Counted from the first letter of the stretch, positions 1 through 8,563 are shown. The stretch is DNA of 50,148 nt from Actinomycetales bacterium (GCA_016710645.1 JADJVI010000035.1:1-50148), one strand, 5' to 3'. Made by a program: numbers and translations. The notes: generated by a model not told the origin, from the sequence alone.

Positions 1-2
1 CC

Positions 3-686
3 GGATCTCTCGAATCGGTCACCGACGCGGGCGCCGAGGTCCTCCCCGGCGGGTGGCGCGAGGTGCTGTCGGACCGGGCCATGCTGCGATTCATGCTCGT
101 CTGCATCGTCGTCGTGACCTTCGGCTATGCCCAGATGGAGGCGGGGTTCGCGGCATACGTCACCGAGACCGGCGGGGTGCCGGCCAGCCGGCTCGGGTGG
201 TCCTTCGCGGCCAACACCGTGGTCATCGTGCTCGGCCAGCTCGTCGCCCTGCGCTTCATCCCGGGCCGCAGCCGCACTCGCGTGCTCGCCTTGGCCGCCA
301 GCATCTGGTCGGTGTCCTGGCTCGTCGTCGCGATGACCGGGCGAGTCGAGGGCGGCGCCGCGGTGGTCTTCGCCATCCTCGGCTTGGGCCTGTTCGGTGT
401 CGGCGAGACGTTGTGGGCGCCGGTCGCGCCGGCCGTGGTCAACGACCTCGCCCCCGAACACCTGCGCGGCCGCTACAACTCGGCTCAGGCCATGGTGTGG
501 ACGACAGCGTCGGTCCTCGGGCCTGCCACTGCCGGGCTGCTGCTGGGCAACGGCCTGGCGGGCGTCTGGGTGACCGCCACGGTCGGGGGCACGGCGCTGG
601 CCGCTGCCCTGTTCCTTCGGCTACGCCGCCACCTGAGCCCATCGGCCGACGGCCGGGTGGCTGTGAGCGGGACTGCGGGCGAGTGA
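3..686 (+). CDS. MFS transporter, C-terminal half (5' end outside window)
   Basis: The frame is open from base 3 to the TGA at 684-686 and its start lies before the window. It encodes about 227 residues with six hydrophobic segments, the second half of a 12-helix major facilitator. A glycine- and alanine-rich fourth helix and a PEHLRGRYNS loop match the cytoplasmic loop between helices 10 and 11 of drug/sugar antiporters. The substrate cannot be read from this half. A strong hairpin follows the stop directly, so the gene ends its transcription unit. The fold is confident; the substrate is unknown. Confidence 0.85.
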   Translation, partial: GSLESVTDAGAEVLPGGWREVLSDRAMLRFMLVCIVVVTFGYAQMEAGFAAYVTETGGVPASRLGWSFAANTVVIVLGQLVALRFIPGRSRTRVLALAASIWSVSWLVVAMTGRVEGGAAVVFAILGLGLFGVGETLWAPVAPAVVNDLAPEHLRGRYNSAQAMVWTTASVLGPATAGLLLGNGLAGVWVTATVGGTALAAALFLRLRRHLSPSADGRVAVSGTAGE

Positions 687-729
687 CCGCGGGCTGTGTG
701 GGGCTGAGGGGAAGCCCACGAGCCCGCGG
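687..729 (+). terminator. Hairpin terminator after the MFS gene
   Basis: CCGCGGGCT at 687-695 pairs with AGCCCGCGG at 721-729. An inner stem, 698-705 with 713-719, carries one bulge. It starts on the base after the stop codon. There is no T-tract, as is common for actinobacterial terminators. Confidence 0.6.
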
Positions 730-1202
730 CCACTCCGACGAGGCCGCCCAATGTGGGAGGGAGGCGGTTCCCGCCGCCCGCCGACGCGCAGCCGCGTCGA
801 GGGGAACGAGAAATCGGGGCGAGCATGCCACCCACATGCGCGTTGAGTCACGCTGACGGTTAATCCAGATCAGGAGTTAAAGCAAACCTGTGATGATTCT
901 TGATCGAAATTAATCCCCGTCGTGACATTCGCTTTGCGCTCTGCCAGCATGACGGAGCGCCAGCCCCCGGGCTGATCATCCGAGAGTGGCGTGGCACATC
1001 AGAAGTCTCCTCGGGCGGTCCGCCGTGCGGGGAGGAGCCGGGATCCGGGGGGATTCCGTCTCGGACCGCACCACACGGTGCGGATCGTCACACTCGGGGA
1101 GCAACGGGTTGAGGGACCGGTTGTCACTCAGAGCGGCCACCGAGACTCCCGGTTGACCGTGGACTCGTCGGGTTGATGCGGCCCGTCGGGACCAACAGGG
1201 GC

Positions 1203-1225
1203 CCCACGCAGATGTTCTGCGTGGG
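1203..1225. other. Perfect 10-bp stem-loop
   Basis: CCCACGCAGA (1203-1212) is the exact reverse complement of TCTGCGTGGG (1216-1225), with a 3-nt TGT loop. No T-run follows on either strand. It could be a terminator, a processing site or part of a structured RNA. Confidence 0.5.
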
Positions 1226-1434
1226 CCTGCAGGGGAAAGTCAGCTCAGTCATATGGGACACCTACGGTCCACGATCGCGAAAGGCGGGCGGTATGCGCGG
1301 GAAATGCATCCGTCCGAACAACCGCGACTTGGGGAGCGGTTCCTGCGGCGACTTGTGCAACGCGTAGCTGTTCATGAGTGGCTGGCCGGTACACCCGGCG
1401 AACCCACGGCGATGGGACTTGGGCAGTCCTGTCG

Positions 1435-1494
1435 CCGTGGGACTGCCGGGCGTGGGATTGCCGGTCGTGGGATTGGCGGTCGCAAGGCTGACGG
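1435..1494. repeat. Degenerate 15-bp tandem repeat (four units)
   Basis: Units start at 1435, 1450, 1465 and 1480. The first three are close copies of NCGTGGGAYTGSCGG; the fourth (TCGCAAGGCTGACGG) has diverged and contributes CTGACG, a possible -35 element for the cupin promoter. The array ends 29 bp before the cupin start. Confidence 0.6.
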
Positions 1495-1511
1495 CCGCGA
1501 CGGTGGATGAC

Positions 1512-1517
1512 TAGAGT
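1512..1517 (+). promoter_or_regulatory. -10 box TAGAGT, leaderless-type promoter of the cupin gene
   Basis: TAGAGT lies six bases before the ATG at 1524, so transcription would begin at or next to the start codon. A CTGACG at 1488-1493 gives a weak -35 at an 18-bp spacing. Confidence 0.45.
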
Positions 1518-1523
1518 TCGAGG

Positions 1524-1880
1524 ATGCCGCACGTCACCACCGACCCAGTCCGGATCCCGGTCCCCGGAGGCAAGGTCATCAACGAGCACGTCGGGCAGGT
1601 GGCGACCTCCACCTCCGCCGTATCGGTCGCTCACATGCTCGCGCCCTCCGGCTGGGAGGAACCCTTTCAGACGCCAGAGTTCGACGAGATCACCGTCGTC
1701 GTCCGGGGCTCGCTCCATGTCGATTGCGACGGCCAGCGGTACGAGGTGAGCGCGGGACAGTCGATCATCACGAAAGCCGGCGAGCGCGTGCAGTACTCCG
1801 CCGGCCCGCTCGGCGCCGAATACGTCGCTATTTGCCTGCCGGCATACACACCGGAAACTGCCCATCGCGAGGGGTCATGA
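1524..1880 (+). CDS. Small cupin-domain protein
   Basis: This 118-residue protein has a single cupin barrel. The region around residues 48-67 fits cupin motif 1 (G..., then E, then a final G), and GQSIITKAGERVQ fits motif 2. The usual metal-binding histidines are absent (Gln/Thr in motif 1, Val/Gln in motif 2), so it is probably not a metal-dependent enzyme and may be a sensor or isomerase-like protein. The TGA overlaps the ATG of adenosine deaminase (ATGA at 1877-1880), which indicates translational coupling. I infer a role linked to nucleoside salvage only from this coupling. The start is set by a leaderless-type -10 box six bases upstream. Confidence 0.8.
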   Translation: MPHVTTDPVRIPVPGGKVINEHVGQVATSTSAVSVAHMLAPSGWEEPFQTPEFDEITVVVRGSLHVDCDGQRYEVSAGQSIITKAGERVQYSAGPLGAEYVAICLPAYTPETAHREGS

Positions 1881-3061
1881 GCACGAGCACCCGGCCGGAT
1901 GCGGCCACCGTCCTGGCCGCGCCGAAGGTGCTCTTGCACGACCACCTCGACGGCGGCGTCCGGTCGCAGACCATCCTCGAGATCGCCGACGAGATCGGGT
2001 ATGCCGACCTGCCGGCCCACGACGCCGACAGCCTCGGCACGTGGTTCCGCGAGTCGGCCGACTCCGGGTCCCTGGAGCGCTATCTGGAGACCTTCCGGCA
2101 TACCGTGGCGGTCATGCAGACCGAGGCCGGGCTGCGGCGGGTCGCTCGCGAGTGCGTCCTGGACCTGGCCGCGGACGGAGTCGTCTATGCCGAGAGCCGC
2201 TATGCCCCTGAGCAGCATCTCGCCGGCGGGTTGAGGCTGGAACAGGTCATTGAGGCGGTCATCGCCGGTTTCCGCGAGGGTGAGGCCGAGGCGGCCGCGG
2301 CCGGGCACACCATCCGGGTGACCTCACTGCTCACGGCCATGCGCCATGCCGCGCGCAGCACCGCCATTGCCGAGCTGGCGGTGCGTTATCGCGACGACGG
2401 GGTGGCCGGGTTCGACATCGCCGGAGCCGAGGCCGGGTTCCCGCCCACGCGACACCTGGATGCCTTCGAGTACCTGCGCCGCGAGAACGCCCACTTCACC
2501 ATCCACGCCGGCGAGGGTTTCGGTCTGCCGAGCATCTGGGAGGCCATCCAATACTGCGGGGCCGACCGGCTCGGCCACGGGGTGCGGATCGTCGACGACA
2601 TCGCCATCGCCGGAGTGGCCGCCCCCCTCTGGATCCGCATGGCCGAGAAGAACCACATCGCCAGCCTCGATGACGTCGACCTGTCCTCGGTGCGCCTCGG
2701 GCGACTCGCCGCCTACGTGCGTGATGCGCGGATCCCGCTGGAGATGTGCCCGACGTCCAACCTGCAGACGGGTGCGGCTCCCTCGATCGCGCTACACCCC
2801 ATCACCTTGCTCAAGCGACTGCGATTCCGGGTCACGCTCAACACCGACAACCGGCTGATGAGCAATACGACGATGTCCAAAGAGGCGCAGGCCCTGGTCG
2901 ATCAGGCCGGCTGGACCCTCGATGACCTGCGCTGGGTGTCGATCAACGCGATGAAGTCCGCGTTCATCCCCTTCGACGAACGGCTGGCCATCATCGAGCA
3001 GCAACTCAAGCCCCGGTATGCCGCGTTGGGCGCCGTGGGTTCGTCAGCCGCCATCGGCTGA
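1877..3061 (+). CDS. add: Adenosine deaminase
   Basis: The protein (394 residues) converts adenosine and deoxyadenosine to inosine forms in purine salvage. Visible zinc and catalytic residues are the N-terminal HDH pair (H21, H23), the HAGEG block (H210 with the following Glu), the GHG motif of RLGHGVRI, and TDN (D324). The TDNRLMS variant in place of TDDP is what I recall for actinobacterial members. CPTSNLQTG is also typical. The start is the ATG that overlaps the cupin stop. It converges on the RDD gene, and an inverted repeat between them includes both stop codons. Purine nucleoside phosphorylase and deoC elsewhere in the window would act on its products. Confidence 0.95.
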   Translation: MSTSTRPDAATVLAAPKVLLHDHLDGGVRSQTILEIADEIGYADLPAHDADSLGTWFRESADSGSLERYLETFRHTVAVMQTEAGLRRVARECVLDLAADGVVYAESRYAPEQHLAGGLRLEQVIEAVIAGFREGEAEAAAAGHTIRVTSLLTAMRHAARSTAIAELAVRYRDDGVAGFDIAGAEAGFPPTRHLDAFEYLRRENAHFTIHAGEGFGLPSIWEAIQYCGADRLGHGVRIVDDIAIAGVAAPLWIRMAEKNHIASLDDVDLSSVRLGRLAAYVRDARIPLEMCPTSNLQTGAAPSIALHPITLLKRLRFRVTLNTDNRLMSNTTMSKEAQALVDQAGWTLDDLRWVSINAMKSAFIPFDERLAIIEQQLKPRYAALGAVGSSAAIG

Positions 3062-3093
3062 TCCGCCGACTGGCCGGCTGCCTCAGAGCCGAT
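3053..3093. terminator. Inverted repeat between convergent add and RDD genes
   Basis: ATCGGCT (3053-3059) pairs with AGCCGAT (3087-3093). The add stop (3059-3061) overlaps one arm and the RDD stop (3083-3085) lies just inside the other. It could serve as a bidirectional terminator; the 27-nt loop makes this moderate evidence. Confidence 0.4.
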
Positions 3094-3904
3094 CCGGTGG
3101 GGTGAGCCGGTCGCGCAGGGCCGCCTCGGCGAGCAGCCGGCCATGGTCGCGCCGACGTCGTTCGGCGACGACGGCCGCCATGACGTATTCGGGGTGGACT
3201 CCGGGTGGCGGCTCGGGGGAGAGGTAGCGACGCACTTCGTCGTAGAGCTCCCGCGCCTGCTGCTCTCGGGCCACGGGATCCATCTGGAACGCGGCGGGCA
3301 GGAAGGATCGCAGCGCTGCCGCGAGGTCATCGGGCAGCGGGGCGATGTCAGCAGTTGTGGCCCAGGCCGCGAGGTAGGGCGGCATCGGGACCAGGCTCGT
3401 GCGCCGGCCTCGGCCGCGCTCGCGCACGACGAACGTGCCGGCTGCCATGTCGCCCATCCGTTTGGTGCGCGGATTGATGACCGCCGCGACGACCGCCGGC
3501 ATCCCAGCGAAGATGTAGACCTCGACGACGCCGATCAGTCCACGGGTCAGGGCGTGGCGAAAGGTGATCGGCCCGCCGTCGTCCCGGAGGGTGCGCAGGC
3601 CGGTCGCGAGCTTGCCGATGGTGCGGCCCCGCGTGAGCGTCTCCAGGGTCACCGGGTAGCCCACGAGGACGGCTACGGTCGCCAACAGCATGATGCCGGC
3701 CGCCACCGCATCGTCCGCGCGAAGGACGAACATCGAGGCAACGGTGAGCACGACCGAGGCGAGCATCTGCAGGACGAACAGGTCGATAAGCCCGGACAGC
3801 ATCCGCATCCCGAGCGAGGCAGCGGGCAGATCGAGGGCGACGGCCTCGCCGGTCACCAGATCGTCAGCCGTGAGCCCGAGGGTCGCTCCAGGCTGCAGGC
3901 TCAT
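3083..3904 (-). CDS. RDD family membrane protein
   Basis: A 273-residue protein. Residues about 25-165 form an RDD domain with several membrane segments, a conserved Arg and Asp in the first segment (LGMRMLSGLIDLF), and the characteristic GRTIGKLATGLR and RMGDMAAGTFVV stretches. About 105 hydrophilic, arginine-rich residues follow and are probably cytoplasmic. RDD proteins are poorly understood; some have been linked to ion transport. It is divergent from the SpoIIM-like gene across about 60 bp. The RDD, SpoIIM, DUF58, MoxR arrangement recurs in actinobacteria, so it probably belongs to the same membrane system. Confidence 0.88.
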   Translation of the reverse strand: MSLQPGATLGLTADDLVTGEAVALDLPAASLGMRMLSGLIDLFVLQMLASVVLTVASMFVLRADDAVAAGIMLLATVAVLVGYPVTLETLTRGRTIGKLATGLRTLRDDGGPITFRHALTRGLIGVVEVYIFAGMPAVVAAVINPRTKRMGDMAAGTFVVRERGRGRRTSLVPMPPYLAAWATTADIAPLPDDLAAALRSFLPAAFQMDPVAREQQARELYDEVRRYLSPEPPPGVHPEYVMAAVVAERRRRDHGRLLAEAALRDRLTPPDRL

Positions 3905-3956
3905 GCCTCACCCCCTTATCGTCGGGCACCACGCTACGCCAGGGGCCCACCCGGCA

Positions 3957-3962
3957 TACAGT
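3957..3962 (+). promoter_or_regulatory. -10 box TACAGT, leaderless-type promoter of the SpoIIM-like gene
   Basis: TACAGT ends seven bases before the GTG at 3970, which supports that GTG over the in-frame GTG at 3961 because the latter lies inside the -10 box. The box also overlaps one copy of the iterated CGGCATAC octamer. Confidence 0.45.
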
Positions 3963-3969
3963 GCTGTCC

Positions 3970-4968
3970 GTGGACCTGGATGCCTTCGTCGCCGTGCACT
4001 CGCGCGAGTGGATGCGCCTGGAGCAGTTGGTGTCCGCGCGCGGCGCACTGACGGGGGCAGAGGCCGACGAACTCCTGGACCTCTACCAACGCTGCGCCAC
4101 CCACCTGTCGGAGGTGCGCTCGACGACACCAGACCCGAGTGTCGTCGCCGACCTGTCCTCGCTGCTGGCGCGGTCACGAGCGCGGGCGGGGGGCGCGCGC
4201 ACGACGACCTGGCGCGATGCCGTCGGCTTCTTCACCGCCACCTTCCCCGCGGCGCTCTATCGCACCCGGCGGTGGTGGCTCTGGGTGTTGGCGGCCAATG
4301 TCGTGGTGGCCTTCGCACTGGGCGCGTGGTTCGTCGCCAACCCACATTTCGAGTCCTCGCTCGCGACGCCCTCGGAGATCGACCAGCTGGTCAACCACGA
4401 CTTCGCCGACTACTACAGCGAGTATGCCGCCGGCTCCTTCGCCTTCAAGGTGTGGACCAACAACGCCTGGGTGACTGCACTGTGCCTGGCGTTCGGCATC
4501 CTCGGTTTCCCGGTCATCTACCTGCTGTGGCAGAACATCGCCAACGTCGCCGTCATCGGCGCGCTGATGTGGAACCACGACCGTGCCGACGTCTTCTTCG
4601 GCCTGATCCTCCCGCACGGCCTGTTGGAGCTCACCGCGGTCTTCGTCGCAGCCGGGGTGGGTTTGCGGGTCTTCTGGGCCTGGGTCGAGCCCGGACCCCG
4701 CTCCCGCCTCGATGCCGTGAGCCGGGAGGCTCGCTCGGCGATGACGGTGGCGCTCGGTCTGGTCGTCGTCCTCTTCGTGTCGGGGGTCGTCGAAGCATTC
4801 GTCACCCCGTCGGCGCTGCCCACCTGGGCGCGAATCGGCATCGGGGTGTTCGTCGAGGCGCTCTTCCTCACCTATGTCTTCACCCTCGGCCGGTATGCCG
4901 TGCGCCGCGGCGAGACCGGCGACGTCGCGGCCGGCGACCAGAGCGCCTCGGCGCCCACGCGCGCCTGA
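3970..4968 (+). CDS. Stage II sporulation protein M family (DUF95) membrane protein
   Basis: The 332-residue protein begins MDLDAFVAVHSREW, the usual N-terminus of actinobacterial members. A soluble helical region of about 90 residues is followed by five or six membrane segments, with the family signature LPHGLLELTAV near residue 218. In Bacillus SpoIIM acts with SpoIID and SpoIIP in engulfment, but those partners are not here and non-sporulating actinobacteria carry this version. Its neighbours (RDD, DUF58, MoxR) suggest a role in a MoxR-associated membrane complex. The GTG at 3970 was chosen over GTG 3961 because of the -10 box position. Confidence 0.85.
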   Translation: MDLDAFVAVHSREWMRLEQLVSARGALTGAEADELLDLYQRCATHLSEVRSTTPDPSVVADLSSLLARSRARAGGARTTTWRDAVGFFTATFPAALYRTRRWWLWVLAANVVVAFALGAWFVANPHFESSLATPSEIDQLVNHDFADYYSEYAAGSFAFKVWTNNAWVTALCLAFGILGFPVIYLLWQNIANVAVIGALMWNHDRADVFFGLILPHGLLELTAVFVAAGVGLRVFWAWVEPGPRSRLDAVSREARSAMTVALGLVVVLFVSGVVEAFVTPSALPTWARIGIGVFVEALFLTYVFTLGRYAVRRGETGDVAAGDQSASAPTRA

Positions 4969-4975
4969 CCGCCGG

Positions 4976-6271
4976 TCAGAGCTGTCCGGTCGCCTTGAGC
5001 ATGAGGTAGTGGTCGGCCAGTCGCGGCGGCAATTGCTCCGGCGAGCCGTCGACGACGTCGACACCCATCCGCCGCAGCATGGCCGCCGTGCTCTCGCGCA
5101 GGGCCAGAGTGCGCTCGGCCGCCGCGGCGGCATACGCGTCGGCGGTCGTCTCGCGGGTGGCGGCCATCGTGTCCAGCGCCGGGTCGCTGACCGATGCGAG
5201 CACCACGCGGTAGTGCCGGGTCAGCGTCGCGAGGGTGGGCAGAAGGGACTCCCGGATCGCGGCGGGTTCCAGCGGGGTCAGCAGGACGACCAGGGCTCGC
5301 CGTCGGGTGATGTCGCTGACTGCACTGGCCAGAGCGGGCCAGGACGCCTCGACCAGGGCCGGGTCCAGCGGGGCCATGGCCTGCACCAGGTCGGCCAGCA
5401 GCGTGGTCCGGTTGGCCGCGGCAGCGACCCGAGCGCGCACCCAACGGTCCCCGGCGAGGAAGTCGACCCGGTCGCCGGCCCGCGAAGCGAGGGCCGCCAG
5501 CAGCAGGGCGGCGTCCATGGCGGCATCCAGTCGGGGAATGTCGCCGACGCGCCCGGCGCTGGTGCGGGAGGTGTCCAGGACGAGGACGACCCGCCGGTCG
5601 CGCTCGGGCTGCCAAGTGCGCACGACGACGCTGCGCCGGCGGGCGGTGGCCCGCCAGTCGATCGAGCGCACGTCGTCGCCCTCGACGTAGTCGCGCAGTG
5701 AGTCGAACTCGGTGCCCTGGCCGCGGGTCCGGACCGCCGAGCGGCCGTCGAGCTGGCGCAGCGTGGCCAGCCGCGAGGGCAGGTGGCGCCGCGAGTCGAA
5801 GGGCGGCAGTGCGCGGAGGCGTCCGGGGACGTCGATGGAGCGCTGCCGAGCAGCGATCCCCAGCGGCCCCACGGATCGGATCGTCACGAGATCGCTGCGC
5901 CGGTCGCCCCGCCGCGTCGGGCGCAGCGCGGTAGCGAAGCGCCGCCGCTCACCGGCCGGCAACCGCAGGGTATGCCGTTCGGTCACCGCCCCGGCCGATG
6001 GCACCCAGGCGTCGCGCAGCACCCCGTGGTAGCGCCGCCCGGTGGGGTTGGCCACGACGAGCTCGGTCTGGCCGGCCTCGCCGAGCCGCACCGACGCGGT
6101 GCCTTCCCGGTCCAGTCGCAGCCGAGTGGGCGAGGGGGCGAGACCAACGTCGAGCAGGGCCAAAACCAGGCAGAGGAACGCCCACAGCAGCACGGTGCGC
6201 CGGGTGGGGTCGATGAACACCGGGATGGCGCCGAGCGCAACCAACAGAGGGAATCGGCCGGTCACGGCCAT
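4976..6271 (-). CDS. DUF58 domain-containing protein
   Basis: This 431-residue protein has two N-terminal membrane segments (about residues 7-42), a beta-rich region, then the DUF58 signature GTEFDSLRDYVEGDDVRSID near residue 190 followed by a WRATAR stretch. The last 190 residues look like a von Willebrand A fold, with VLDTSRTSA giving a D-x-S metal-site motif. DUF58 proteins pair with MoxR ATPases across bacteria, probably as chaperone clients or metal-loading partners. It is the last gene of the minus-strand run that starts at 10298, and the gap to MoxR is 64 bp. Confidence 0.9.
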   Translation of the reverse strand: MAVTGRFPLLVALGAIPVFIDPTRRTVLLWAFLCLVLALLDVGLAPSPTRLRLDREGTASVRLGEAGQTELVVANPTGRRYHGVLRDAWVPSAGAVTERHTLRLPAGERRRFATALRPTRRGDRRSDLVTIRSVGPLGIAARQRSIDVPGRLRALPPFDSRRHLPSRLATLRQLDGRSAVRTRGQGTEFDSLRDYVEGDDVRSIDWRATARRRSVVVRTWQPERDRRVVLVLDTSRTSAGRVGDIPRLDAAMDAALLLAALASRAGDRVDFLAGDRWVRARVAAAANRTTLLADLVQAMAPLDPALVEASWPALASAVSDITRRRALVVLLTPLEPAAIRESLLPTLATLTRHYRVVLASVSDPALDTMAATRETTADAYAAAAAERTLALRESTAAMLRRMGVDVVDGSPEQLPPRLADHYLMLKATGQL

Positions 6272-6335
6272 CGGTGGTCACCTCCTCGGTGCGGTACACG
6301 GCATACCTGCCGTGATCGGGTGCTGGGCGGGAGTC

Positions 6336-7358
6336 TCAGCGGGGGACGGGGACGGATGCGATCGAGGTCGAGAGCACCGAGGCGACCGAGACTCCTTCCA
6401 GCTCGGCCTCCGGACGAAGGGTGAGCCGGTGCGCCAGGGTCGCATAAGCCAGCGCCTTGACGTCGTCCGGGGTGACGAAGCTGCGTCCGCTCATCCAGGC
6501 CCACGCGCGCGAGGTGGCCAGCAGGGCGGTCGCGCCGCGGGGGCTCACGCCGAGTGACAGCGACGGCGACTGTCGGGTGGCCCGAGCGATATCGACGATG
6601 TAGCTGGCGATCTCGGGAGCGACGGCCACCTGGCGCACCGCCCGGGCGCCGGCCGCGAGGTCGTCCGGGCCGGCGACGGCGGTGATGCCGGCCGCTGCGA
6701 GGTCACGCGGGTCGAAGCCGGCGGCGTGGCGCCGGACCACCTCGATCTCCTCCTCGCGCGGTGGCACCGGGAGCAGCACTTTGAGCAGGAAGCGGTCGAG
6801 CTGGGCCTCGGGGAGCGGGTAGGTGCCTTCGTACTCCACGGGGTTCTGGGTTGCCGCGACGAGGAAGGGCACCGGGAGCGGACGAGGTATGCCGTCGACC
6901 GACACCTGCCGCTCCTCCATCGCCTCCAGGAGCGCGGCCTGGGTCTTGGGTGGGGTGCGGTTGATCTCGTCGGCCAGCAGGAGGTTGGTGAAGACCGGCC
7001 CCTCGCGGAACGAGAAGGTCGAGTTGTGCTGGTCGAAGACCAACGACCCGGTGATGTCGCCGGGCATGAGGTCGGGGGTGAACTGCACCCGGGTCGTCTG
7101 CACCGACAACGCCTGGGCCAGCGATCGCACGAGGAGGGTCTTGGCGACCCCGGGCACCCCTTCCAGAAGGATGTGCCCGCGCGAGAGCAGCGCGATGAGG
7201 ATGCCCGAGACAGCGGCGTCCTGACCGACGACGGCCTTGGCCACCTCGGCGCGCACTGCGAGCAGCGCCCGGCGTGCCGACTCGGAATCCCCGGTCGCGC
7301 CATCCTCCCGGGGTGCGACGGGTGCGGGAGTGGGCTCCGTGGGCGGGAACGTGCTCAT
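6336..7358 (-). CDS. MoxR family AAA+ ATPase
   Basis: A 340-residue AAA+ ATPase of the MoxR group. Walker A is GVPGVAKT (about residues 69-76), Walker B is LLADEINR, and the sensor-1 region VAATQNPVEYEGTYPLPEAQ contains the diagnostic MoxR insert. MoxR ATPases act as chaperone-like helpers that activate vWA-domain partners; the DUF58 protein downstream is the obvious partner. The ATG at 7356-7358 overlaps the stop of the DUF4350 gene (4 bp). A longer frame upstream reads into that gene and is not a better start. Confidence 0.93.
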   Translation of the reverse strand: MSTFPPTEPTPAPVAPREDGATGDSESARRALLAVRAEVAKAVVGQDAAVSGILIALLSRGHILLEGVPGVAKTLLVRSLAQALSVQTTRVQFTPDLMPGDITGSLVFDQHNSTFSFREGPVFTNLLLADEINRTPPKTQAALLEAMEERQVSVDGIPRPLPVPFLVAATQNPVEYEGTYPLPEAQLDRFLLKVLLPVPPREEEIEVVRRHAAGFDPRDLAAAGITAVAGPDDLAAGARAVRQVAVAPEIASYIVDIARATRQSPSLSLGVSPRGATALLATSRAWAWMSGRSFVTPDDVKALAYATLAHRLTLRPEAELEGVSVASVLSTSIASVPVPR

Positions 7359-8563
7359 CTGCGGCGGATCTCCTTCTCCAGGGCCGCGAGGGCAGCGGCC
7401 AGGCCAAGCATCTCGGTTTCGGTGGCGGCCGGGGCGCCGCCGAGCAGCCACCCGACCTCGTGCGGGGTGCGGCCGGTGGCGTGGGCGACCGGCTCGATGA
7501 GCAGCGCCGGCGGGGTGCCGGGCGGCAACCCCAGGTATGCCGTGACCCGTCGCCGGGTCGCGTCGCGCAGCACCGCCGAGGCACGTTCGTTGTCGGCCGC
7601 CTTGCGGTAGAGGCGCGCCCGGTGCTCGGTGGTCTCAACGGCCCGGACCAGCACCGGCAGGGGCTCCTGGACCAGTCGACCCAACCGCCGCCCGCGCCAC
7701 CACATGAGCGCGAGCACGGCGACCGTCGCCATGAGCACCATGGCCCCCAGCCACGGCGGCAGGATCGGGTCGTCCCCTTGCGCCGCGGTGGTCACCGGGG
7801 CGTCGAGCACATCGGGGACGTACCAGATCAGCCGCGCGGAGTGGCCGAGGATGCGCAGCGCGATGGCCGCGTTGGCGGCTTCGGTGATCCGGCTGTTGAC
7901 GATGAGGTCGGTGGTGCCGACGAGCACGACTTCGCGCAGCCCGCCGACGGACGCCTTGAGGTAGCCGGCATACCCGTTGGAGGTGGTGAAGCAGGTGCTG
8001 CCTGCCGCAGGCCCGAGGTAGCGGGTCTGGATCCGGCTGAGCTGCTCGCCGCGGTGCACGTCGGGCAGGTCGCACTCGGCGCTCGTGGCGCTCGCCGATG
8101 GGCTGACCCGCAGGTCGATCTGCGGCAGCATCCGGCGCAGGTTGGCGCGGTCTGGGGCGATGAGGACGACCCGCTCGGCGGGCCGGACGATCTCGAGGAA
8201 GGACCGCTCGGTGGGTTCGCGCAGCGCCGTGGTCGAGCTCACGACGACGGTGGTCTTGTCGTCGGGGGCGGCCGCGCGCAGCGCCTTCTCGCCCTCGGCG
8301 ATGGTGACCTCGACACCGTGGTCGGCCAGCACCCGAGCCAGCGCCTGGGCGCCGAGCGGGCCGGGATTGGCCGGATGGTATGCCGCGCGGCTGCCGGGCC
8401 GCTGGTTGGCCACGGTGAACGCCACGGCGGCGGCGATGAGCACGAGGACGATGAGCCAACGAGCCGCTCGTCCTCGACCCGAGCGGCCGGAGTGGGCGGG
8501 CTGGTCGGCCTGGCTAGTCACCGGCTCCGCGCCGACGCGCAGGGCGGTGTCGCGCGGGCTCAC
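7355..8563 (-). CDS. DUF4350 domain-containing membrane protein
   Basis: The 402-residue protein has an arginine-rich N-terminus, a membrane anchor near residues 35-53, an extracytoplasmic domain of about 190 residues (beginning PLGAQALARVLADHGVEV, the DUF4350 pattern), a second membrane segment near residue 255, and a cytoplasmic helical tail. The outer domain has a single pair of cysteines (AECDLP, STCFTT) that could form a disulfide. It sits between DUF4129 and MoxR with 4-bp overlaps on both sides, so these proteins are probably made in fixed proportion. The biochemical function is unknown. Confidence 0.85.
   Translation of the reverse strand: MSPRDTALRVGAEPVTSQADQPAHSGRSGRGRAARWLIVLVLIAAAVAFTVANQRPGSRAAYHPANPGPLGAQALARVLADHGVEVTIAEGEKALRAAAPDDKTTVVVSSTTALREPTERSFLEIVRPAERVVLIAPDRANLRRMLPQIDLRVSPSASATSAECDLPDVHRGEQLSRIQTRYLGPAAGSTCFTTSNGYAGYLKASVGGLREVVLVGTTDLIVNSRITEAANAAIALRILGHSARLIWYVPDVLDAPVTTAAQGDDPILPPWLGAMVLMATVAVLALMWWRGRRLGRLVQEPLPVLVRAVETTEHRARLYRKAADNERASAVLRDATRRRVTAYLGLPPGTPPALLIEPVAHATGRTPHEVGWLLGGAPAATETEMLGLAAALAALEKEIRRR

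Larger units (their letters stand above)
730..1511. other. Non-coding stretch with AT-rich block and several hairpins
   Basis: No convincing gene is visible on either strand. Bases about 855-916 are markedly AT-rich for this genome and hold two direct copies of TTAATCC (near 860 and 909). Downstream lie potential hairpins at 961-974 (CAGCCC/GGGCTG), 1007-1037 (CTCCTC/GAGGAG with an inner GC-rich stem), 1066-1083 (CCGCACC/GGTGCGG, loop ACAC) and 1203-1225 (10-bp perfect stem). A tandem repeat follows at 1435-1494. A structured RNA or long regulatory leader is possible, but strand and ends cannot be fixed by eye. Confidence 0.4.

Noticed and set aside
1245..1865. Minus-strand open frame with repeated Asp-Arg-Gln-Ser-His units
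   Set aside because: It runs antisense through the cupin gene, and the repeats are just the 15-bp tandem DNA repeat read on the other strand. No start signal or recognisable domain.
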